Assembly: GCA_023227945.1 (NCBI GenBank)
Contig: JALOCC010000072.1
Location: 1 to 7,221 of the forward strand
Length of the DNA: 7,221 nucleotides
Direction of reading: 5' to 3'
Origin: Candidatus Omnitrophota bacterium
Lineage (GTDB): Bacteria > Omnitrophota > Gorgyraeia > Duberdicusellales > 4484-171
The position numbers were made by a program, and so were the translations under genes. The notes beneath the pieces are model-generated. The model was not told the DNA's origin. It made no database searches and worked only from the letters and a program-made list of their open reading frames with translations. Positions 1 to 4,034 of this stretch are shown piece by piece; the first letter of the stretch is position 1, and every line of letters starts with the position of its first letter.

Positions 1-739
1 AAGCCCCTTTTAGAGGGATCCTTGTGTTATTCGGGCCGTAAAAAGCCTCGTCCACGCTGATTAATACCGGAAGAGGGTTATTTTCATTAGCAGGGGCATA
101 CACGCCGGTAAGAAGAGTGCATTTAACAAAGCTTCCCAAAGGAAGATAAACATACCTCTTCCCGGAAGCTTTTTCCTCAATCTTGATTTCGCCGACTTTA
201 GCCATTTCCAGATTAATTATCTTGCCGGCTGGTTGCGACATAGAAAGAGGAATGTTTTGTGTCTCTTCAATAGAACCAGTGCTCTGCCCCCGCTCAATAT
301 TTTTCTTTGTTAAGCCAGTATTCTGCTCAAGCTTATCCGTTACTCTTTTGTCCAAATCCACGATAATTTTACTAATCTGGCTTTGATTCTTGCGTAACTC
401 TTGGGCATTTTTCTCTAAAGAACTAATACGTTCAGAAAAAGAATCAAACTTTGAACTGATATCGTAATACTGCTTTTCAATGCGTGAAACATAAGACTTT
501 GTATCCACAGAACCGACTAAGACGCCGACATCTTTATCCCCGCCAGAACCAGCGGTTTTTTTAGTCTCAACTAACCCTAAGCCTTTCTGTATCTTCTGGG
601 TTTCCTTGCTTCCGGCAAACAACAAAAACACCAAGACAATGACTAAACAGGAAATAACCACGAAAGCTAATTTCGGATTATTGCGCAGTACCGGTGGAAG
701 CTTATTAAATCCGGGAATTTTATCAAAAGGTATTTTCAT
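1..739 (-). CDS. traB: TraB-like conjugal transfer protein (VirB10/TrbI family), N-terminal part, runs off the window
   Basis: Read on the minus strand from ATG 739-737, the frame stays open for 246 codons to base 2 and the 3' end is missing. The start overlaps the traK stop in an ATGA and has a GGAAGGG ribosome site 8 nt upstream. Seen: a short cytoplasmic N-terminus, one membrane helix (about residues 24-42), a Gly/Lys linker, a polar coiled-coil-like stretch (about 82-145), and from about 197 the motif YVYLPLGSFVKCTLLTGVYA. This motif resembles the start of the TraB/VirB10 beta-barrel domain (family pattern PxGSFVkaxLLtGxdAP). Family knowledge: TraB spans the inner membrane and periplasm and, with TraK and TraV, links both membranes in the F-type secretion core complex. 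The preceding traE and traK genes agree. It continues past the window edge, so I cannot judge whether it is intact. Confidence 0.9.
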   Translation of the reverse strand, partial: MKIPFDKIPGFNKLPPVLRNNPKLAFVVISCLVIVLVFLLFAGSKETQKIQKGLGLVETKKTAGSGGDKDVGVLVGSVDTKSYVSRIEKQYYDISSKFDSFSERISSLEKNAQELRKNQSQISKIIVDLDKRVTDKLEQNTGLTKKNIERGQSTGSIEETQNIPLSMSQPAGKIINLEMAKVGEIKIEEKASGKRYVYLPLGSFVKCTLLTGVYAPANENNPLPVLISVDEAFYGPNNTRIPLKGA

Positions 740-1458
740 TGTGTCAGCCCTTCCACAATCATGTAAGCCTTGGTGGTATGACCTGAGGGTTTCTTATTAG
801 CATCGTGAGGCCGCGCCTCCAATATCTGGCTGTCTACACTTATGGCCAATAAGCCCGGAAACTCTATATGCTCAATAGGCACGACAACAGGCTTATCCCC
901 AAGGTTCTCAAAAGTTAAAACAAAGGCTTTTAGTTTATTGGAAAGCTCATAAGCCTCATCTATAATGATGCGGATTATTCCGTTATAAAAAATCTCCTGG
1001 GAATGCAGCTTTGAGCTGACTGAACCAGATGGCTGCTTGCCCGTTAGAAGCGCTTTCATTAGTTCAACCGTATTTGCCGTGTCTCTGCCTTGCTCTGTAC
1101 TTACTTCCTGATGAGGTTTTTTAATCTTTATGCGGGTAGCTGCTTGTGTCTCATCCATGATTAGGTGCAGGCAATAGGAAACATTATCCTGGGTAACTAC
1201 GTAAAGCCGAGAGTCAAAGCTTTCTCTGGGCAATAAGAAAATCCTGTTTCCAAGCGTTTCGATCTGCAAGATTTCGCTTGTGACGCTTTTTGTGACATTG
1301 GCAATTTTGTCCGGGAATTCCGCTTCTGTAACCACACCTGCTTTTAACCTTAAGGTAATCTCATCGCTGTAATCCGATGGACTTGAAGCATTAGCCTGCC
1401 CTATAAGAAACATTCCGGAAACAAACATCAAGATAAATAACTTTTTAAGTATTTTCAT
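736..1458 (-). CDS. traK: TraK-like outer-membrane-complex protein of the F-type T4SS (VirB9 counterpart)
   Basis: This 240-residue protein is close to F TraK in length. Residues 1-24 form a typical Sec signal peptide: Lys-rich start, hydrophobic core LFILMFVSGMFLIG, and an Ala-X-Ala-type site near ANA-SS. There is no lipobox cysteine. The N-terminal half is beta-rich, with the pattern PDKIANV, then a GNRIFLLP strand and a LYVVTQ strand, as in TraK N-terminal domains. The C-terminal half (about 155-240) is a second beta domain with ENLGDKPVVV and AISVDSQILEARP. Family knowledge: TraK is periplasmic and forms the outer-membrane core with TraV and TraB. ATG 1458-1456 overlaps the traE stop (ATGA) and follows an AGGAAGAGG ribosome site. 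Its own stop overlaps the traB start, so expression is probably coupled on both sides. Confidence 0.88.
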   Translation of the reverse strand: MKILKKLFILMFVSGMFLIGQANASSPSDYSDEITLRLKAGVVTEAEFPDKIANVTKSVTSEILQIETLGNRIFLLPRESFDSRLYVVTQDNVSYCLHLIMDETQAATRIKIKKPHQEVSTEQGRDTANTVELMKALLTGKQPSGSVSSKLHSQEIFYNGIIRIIIDEAYELSNKLKAFVLTFENLGDKPVVVPIEHIEFPGLLAISVDSQILEARPHDANKKPSGHTTKAYMIVEGLTQ

Positions 1459-2072
1459 TGCGTCTCTACCTCTTCCTGTTTTACTCCCGCTATCACTAAA
1501 CCGTAAGGGTTGGTCTCAATAGGCGGAATTCTTTGCAAAGTCATAGTGTAACGAAGAATACGGTCATCCAGTTTTTCTTTACCCATGAAAATAATCTTTT
1601 CTCCAATGAGTGTTACCTTAAAATCCGTGCCTGAGTTTTCCGATTCAGGGTCTTTGCTCAGGGAAAATAACGAGGAGATGTTATCGCGCGTAACTCTTGA
1701 TATTTCATCTTCAAGGCTAGCCTTTGTCCTAGAAAGTAGCCCCGGCGCCATATAACGCATTGCTCTTTGATAAGTATCCTTAACTGTAAGAGGTGTAAAG
1801 TTATTGCGGTTTAAGAGCCAGTTTGAGGCAAAACCGCATACCACTGCTTTATCTATGCGGTTTGGATAGGCCACACCTGCTTCCTGAGCGCTGGGGATGT
1901 AATAAATGGACTGGGGCTTTGTGGATACCTTAAATAACATAACCAATAAAGCTATGCAAAATACAATCACAGCATAAAGGCTGATCCCCAAAAAGGCAGA
2001 TGTTTGTTCGGCCTTTGCCCACTTCTCAACAAAACCTGTACGTTTTACTTTTTCGGGTCTAAAATCATTCAT
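1455..2072 (-). CDS. traE: TraE-like inner-membrane T4SS protein (VirB8 counterpart)
   Basis: This 205-residue protein has a cytoplasmic N-terminus (1-24), a single membrane helix (about 25-47, LGISLYAVIVFCIALLVMLF) and a soluble periplasmic domain. That is the TraE/VirB8 topology and about the usual length (F TraE is near 190). The periplasmic part includes NWLLNRNNFTPLTVKDTYQR, MRYMAPGLL and a late strand pair, KVTLIGEKI and RYTMTLQRIP, typical of TraE. Family knowledge: it is a T4SS scaffold protein at the inner membrane. The only credible start is ATG 2072; no other start occurs nearby in frame. No Shine-Dalgarno sequence lies at normal distance. The start is about 13 nt after an intrinsic terminator hairpin, and an AGGAAG lies inside that hairpin. 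It is the first gene of the traE-traK-traB block, overlapping traK by ATGA. Confidence 0.88.
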   Translation of the reverse strand: MNDFRPEKVKRTGFVEKWAKAEQTSAFLGISLYAVIVFCIALLVMLFKVSTKPQSIYYIPSAQEAGVAYPNRIDKAVVCGFASNWLLNRNNFTPLTVKDTYQRAMRYMAPGLLSRTKASLEDEISRVTRDNISSLFSLSKDPESENSGTDFKVTLIGEKIIFMGKEKLDDRILRYTMTLQRIPPIETNPYGLVIAGVKQEEVETQ

Positions 2073-2079
2073 GGCAAAT

Positions 2080-2123
2080 AAAAAAGGGCTGGCTTCCTGA
2101 AATTGCTTTCAGAAAACCAGCCC
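2080..2123 (-). terminator. Intrinsic terminator / attenuator hairpin directly upstream of traE
   Basis: On the minus-strand RNA the outer arms GGGCUGG (2123-2117) and CCAGCCC (2092-2086) enclose an inner perfect hairpin, CUGAAA-GCAA-UUUCAG (2112-2097). A run of six U follows (2085-2080), then A and three more U. This is a textbook Rho-independent terminator with a GNRA-type GCAA loop. It ends about 7 nt before the GCC that precedes the traE ATG. It could serve as the aroD terminator. However, the promoter-like sequence at 2196-2223 lies upstream of it, so transcripts starting there towards traE must also cross it. The plus strand also carries a T-rich run after the stem (TATTTTT), but no plus-strand gene needs it and the GNRA loop exists only on the minus RNA. 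Confidence 0.85.
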
Positions 2124-2130
2124 TATTTTT

Positions 2131-2149
2131 CTCCGATCTTGCGACCGAG
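2131..2149 (-). promoter_or_regulatory. GCAA-tetraloop hairpin in the traE leader RNA
   Basis: On the minus RNA, CUCGGUC-GCAA-GAUCGGAG folds into a stem of five base pairs (one G-U) plus two more across a single bulged G, capped by a GCAA GNRA tetraloop. It lies between the predicted transcription start (about 2189) and the terminator hairpin, whose inner loop is also GCAA. I compared it by eye with c-di-GMP, preQ1, SAM, TPP, glycine and fluoride riboswitch cores and recognise none of them. It may be part of an undescribed leader RNA or just a stabilising 5' hairpin. Confidence 0.5.
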
Positions 2150-2181
2150 TGATAGCGACTGCGTTAAATTTACTTTTACCT

Positions 2182-2223
2182 AATTGTCAAATGTAATTCT
2201 ACACTATAATTTTAAATTGTCAA
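2182..2223 (-). repeat. Direct 9-bp repeat flanking the traE -10 box
   Basis: TTGACAATT occurs twice on the minus strand, at 2223-2215 and 2190-2182. The offset is 33 bp, about three helical turns. The first copy contains the -35 box and the second falls at the predicted start site. It could be a paired protein-binding site or a coincidence in AT-rich DNA. Confidence 0.4.
2196..2223 (-). promoter_or_regulatory. Sigma70-type promoter for traE-traK-traB
   Basis: On the minus strand, TTGACA (2223-2218, perfect -35) is followed by a 16-nt spacer and TAGAAT (2201-2196, 5 of 6 to the -10 consensus) in AT-rich DNA. The predicted start is near 2189, giving a leader of about 117 nt before the traE ATG. 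It lies between the aroD stop and traE, which is where a second tra promoter would be needed if aroD has its own terminator. This is consensus matching by eye only. Confidence 0.65.
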
Positions 2224-2257
2224 GTTTTTTTGTCTAAAGGGATTTCAACTAATGCTA

Positions 2258-3001
2258 TCAAGCATATTCAATGGTGCGCGACTTTATTATATAGTATTCA
2301 TTATACTTAGGATAATATGCTCGCAGATGCTCTCGTAACTCACCCAATGCTCTTTGACCTAATCCTGATGGCCTATTAATATAGGCATAAGTAATCAATG
2401 AACCAAACCCCGGAAAAGTTAAACGAGAAATACTGCCTATTTCTCCCAAAGAAATAGTAATTATATTTTTAGATTTATTTTCTATCGTGAACCTCATAAG
2501 CCTATTAAGATCTTCTGCCTTATTTGCTTTAACTGCAATCTTAACTAAGCTAGCGCCACTTCTTTTTGCTTTGTCAAGAATACCCTTAAGCATTTTATCA
2601 TTCGGCGTCATCGTAAAATTGTGCCAAGATACAATAACTACTTTCTTATTTTTTTTCGCAATCTTTACAACTTCCGATAAGATAGGTGATCTTAATTCAA
2701 TATCAACAGCATCAACTAATGGAATACATTCTTTAAATATGCTTAGTTTTAACTCATTAGAAATGTCTTTTTGGCCACCTTCCTTTTTGCAACGGACTGT
2801 TAAAATTAAAGGGATCCCGATTTTTCTTCTTGTTTTAACAATACTCCTTACATAAATAGGGTCTGCTTTCTTAAATTCGTCTACTCTGATTTCGAGTATA
2901 TCAACAAAAGAGGATTTGATTAATTTATTATCTTCCCGATCAGCAATAGCAATGGCTATTCTCGGAATTTTACCTAACTGTATTTTCCCTATTTTTATCA
3001 T
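2258..3001 (-). CDS. aroD: Type I 3-dehydroquinate dehydratase (shikimate pathway)
   Basis: This 247-residue protein matches the normal length of type I dehydroquinase, a TIM-barrel enzyme that dehydrates 3-dehydroquinate to 3-dehydroshikimate through a Schiff-base lysine in the cytosol. By motif alignment to the Salmonella enzyme, every active-site position is present: E37/R39 in LEIRVD, R70 and E74 in VRCKKEGG, H127 in SWHNF, K154 (Schiff base) in LVKIAV, R193 in SISRL, and S212 and Q216 in PSGLGQ (family SAPGQ). It therefore looks catalytically intact. It sits between the tra genes with about 185 nt of intergenic DNA downstream and 208 nt upstream, unlike the overlapping tra genes. Sampled 60-base lines give roughly 28-35% GC here against 40-48% in the tra genes, suggesting separate acquisition. 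No good ribosome site precedes ATG 3001 at normal distance. Confidence 0.95.
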   Translation of the reverse strand: MIKIGKIQLGKIPRIAIAIADREDNKLIKSSFVDILEIRVDEFKKADPIYVRSIVKTRRKIGIPLILTVRCKKEGGQKDISNELKLSIFKECIPLVDAVDIELRSPILSEVVKIAKKNKKVVIVSWHNFTMTPNDKMLKGILDKAKRSGASLVKIAVKANKAEDLNRLMRFTIENKSKNIITISLGEIGSISRLTFPGFGSLITYAYINRPSGLGQRALGELREHLRAYYPKYNEYYIIKSRTIEYA

Positions 3002-3024
3002 TTTGAGATTATAATAAACAACAT
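2998..3024 (-). other. Possible 8-codon upstream reading frame overlapping the aroD start
   Basis: On the minus strand, ATG 3024 begins MLFIIISK and stops at TGA 3000-2998, overlapping the aroD ATG as ATGA. The only ribosome-site-like sequence near aroD, AAAAGGAAG, abuts this ATG. That spacing is poor for it, and it is 23 nt from the aroD start. It could couple or tune aroD translation, or be chance. Confidence 0.25.
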
Positions 3025-3056
3025 CTTCCTTTTAATAAGATTACCATACTTTTATT

Positions 3057-3070
3057 AACATTACAATGTT
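3057..3070. promoter_or_regulatory. Perfect palindrome upstream of aroD (possible operator)
   Basis: AACATT-AC-AATGTT is a 14-bp stretch with perfect 6-bp arms in the 208-bp gap between the immunity-like gene and aroD, about 56 bp before the aroD start. It lies in the predicted leader. It is an operator-like size, but the sequence is AT-rich. Confidence 0.3.
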
Positions 3071-3133
3071 GTTATTTCTATGCGCGTGAATTTTATCAAT
3101 TTTGAGGTTTTTATATAGATTTAGCCTAGTACA

Positions 3134-3162
3134 TAGTTTAACTAATGGAACAAAAAAGTCAA
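3134..3162 (-). promoter_or_regulatory. Candidate aroD promoter with an overlapping TrpR-like palindrome
   Basis: On the minus strand, TTGACT (3162-3157, 5 of 6 to -35) is followed by 16 nt and TAAACT (3140-3135, 4 of 6 to -10). The odd-centred palindrome TAGTT-A-AACTA (minus strand, 3144-3134) covers the -10. Its surroundings, ATTAGTTAAACTATGTAC, resemble the E. coli trp operator core (CTAGTTAACTAG then TAC), but with extra bases. No convincing terminator is seen between the immunity-like gene stop (3210) and this site, so readthrough from the upstream tra block into aroD is also possible. Confidence 0.35.
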
Positions 3163-3209
3163 GAAGAAAATCTGTCAGATAATTTTGCATTGTCTGGTTT
3201 CAAAAATAT

Positions 3210-3401
3210 TTACTTCAATACAGACCAGACCAACGAAACCACCCACCCTAAGACAGTCCAGCCTAAAAGCAGGTTTAATAAAAATATCGCCAGCTTATTC
3301 TTGTGCTGCCTTAAGAACGCAATCAAGGTCGGCAAAAAGTAAAGGGCAAAAATTAAAACTATCAATAATAGTTCTAGTATTGTGAAATTCTGCATCTGCA
3401 T
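3210..3401 (-). CDS. Superinfection immunity family small membrane protein
   Basis: This 63-residue, very hydrophobic protein has a first membrane segment at about 9-30, a short polar turn RQHKNK (31-36) and a second segment at about 37-61. The pattern ALYFLPTLIAF, then R-x-H-K-N, then LAIFLLNLLLGWTVLGWVVSLVW matches the superinfection-immunity (phage T4 Imm-like) family: YFLPTxxA, a basic/His turn, NxxxGWTxxGWxxxLxW. Family knowledge: T4 Imm blocks DNA entry of related phages at the inner membrane. The function of the many bacterial members is largely untested. It starts 2 nt after the traL stop, with an AGGAGAGAGG ribosome site, so it belongs to the pilin-traL transcript. In this setting it may limit entry of a second related element, but that is inference. 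A second in-frame ATG two codons later is an alternative start. Confidence 0.85.
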   Translation of the reverse strand: MQMQNFTILELLLIVLIFALYFLPTLIAFLRQHKNKLAIFLLNLLLGWTVLGWVVSLVWSVLK

Positions 3402-3403
3402 TT

Positions 3404-3691
3404 TTAATCCTCTCTCCTGAAAACCGAATACCGGTTGACTATTTTTGGCGGATCAATCAACCCTTTTATCCGAATCCCATGTTTATAAAACAAATGTGTA
3501 ATATAGCCCTGGGGCTTGCCTTGTTTTATTAATCTTAAAAACATCCAGCCTCCAAAGAATACAAGGCCTGCGTAAAAAGTATCAAAGAAAAGTATCATAG
3601 AGCCGCAGGCTAGGGCTAATATCCCTATATCTTCAGGCTCAAGCCCAAAGAGAAGCAGAGGTTTATCAATGGTGCGCAGACATTTTCTCAT
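3404..3691 (-). CDS. traL: TraL-like T4SS protein (VirB3 counterpart)
   Basis: This 95-residue protein matches the length of F TraL (about 91). It opens with TIDKPLLLFGLEPEDIGILAL, as in TraL proteins (xLDxPxxxxGLExxD). It then has a hydrophobic hairpin (about 21-53) and a conserved polar segment, IKQGKPQGYITHLFYKHGI, ending near GLIDPP. Family knowledge: TraL/VirB3 is a small inner-membrane protein needed for pilus assembly alongside the TraC ATPase. ATG 3691 overlaps the pilin stop as TAATG, with GGAGGG 15 nt upstream, so it is probably coupled to the pilin. It lies between pilin and TraE in the F order, apart from the two inserted genes. Confidence 0.9.
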   Translation of the reverse strand: MRKCLRTIDKPLLLFGLEPEDIGILALACGSMILFFDTFYAGLVFFGGWMFLRLIKQGKPQGYITHLFYKHGIRIKGLIDPPKIVNRYSVFRRED

Positions 3692-4014
3692 TATTGTTTA
3701 AACAATCCCTCCAGGATCTTGGGTATAAACATAAGGATCATAAACCCAAAACCGCAGGCAATAGCTACCCCCTGCTTTCCATTTAGAAGCGCCATTACTC
3801 CAGCAATAAGCAGTATAGCCCCTAGGATTCTTGACACGGGCCCGGTGAGTATATTGATTATAAAAGTGGCAAAATCTCCTACTACCTGCTGTTGCTGGGA
3901 AGTATCTATGTCCGCAAAAACATAGGGCGCAACCATCATCGAAACCCCGAGGACTAAACATAAGACCGCAAAGGTCTTTAACATAAACCTCTTTCTTTTA
4001 ATATCTCTGTACAT
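3691..4014 (-). CDS. Conjugal pilin precursor, VirB2/TrbC type (TraA position)
   Basis: This 107-residue protein has a basic N-terminus (MYRDIKRKR), a hydrophobic signal segment (about 12-30) and a likely signal-peptidase site after VFA (residue 34). That leaves a mature protein of about 73 residues. The mature part has a Gln-rich start, an amphipathic stretch (FATFIINILTGPVSRI) and two hydrophobic helices (about 59-77 and 81-98) separated by the polar loop NGKQG. This is the VirB2/TrbC/TraA pilin layout and size. The start ATG 4014 has an ideal AGGAGG site 8 nt upstream, the best in the window, as expected for an abundant subunit. A start at Met11 would also give a signal peptide. It lies 20 nt after the coupling-protein stop and overlaps traL by 1 nt. 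Confidence 0.85.
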   Translation of the reverse strand: MYRDIKRKRFMLKTFAVLCLVLGVSMMVAPYVFADIDTSQQQQVVGDFATFIINILTGPVSRILGAILLIAGVMALLNGKQGVAIACGFGFMILMFIPKILEGLFKQ

Positions 4015-4034
4015 ATTCTTTCCCTCCTCTCATT

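Noticed and set aside
183..386. Plus-strand 67-residue frame near the left edge
   Set aside because: It is antisense to the TraB frame, which continues through it with membrane, coiled-coil and beta-barrel features.
2086..2149. Known riboswitch class (c-di-GMP, preQ1, SAM, TPP, glycine, fluoride)
   Set aside because: None of the conserved cores of these classes could be matched by eye; only generic GNRA-capped stems and a terminator are seen.
2487..2855. Plus-strand 122-residue frame
   Set aside because: It lies entirely antisense to aroD, which has all active-site residues; it is a shadow of a low-GC gene.
3170..3180. ATCTG-T-CAGAT palindrome downstream of the immunity-like gene
   Set aside because: The loop is too small to form a hairpin and no proper U-run follows at the right distance, so it is not a terminator; as an operator it has no other support.
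3145..3342. Plus-strand 65-residue frame in the traL-aroD gap
   Set aside because: It mostly lies antisense to the superinfection-immunity gene, whose family motif and ribosome site are clear. The plus-strand peptide shows no recognisable pattern.
3693..3706. Perfect 14-bp palindrome ATTGTTTAAACAAT before the traL start
   Set aside because: It encodes the last pilin codons and lies in AT-rich DNA at an overlapping gene junction. There is no T-tract or promoter, so chance is the simpler view.
3698..3961. Minus-strand 87-residue frame overlapping the pilin gene
   Set aside because: It is a shifted frame inside the pilin gene. The pilin frame has the signal peptide, helices and ideal ribosome site; this one has none.
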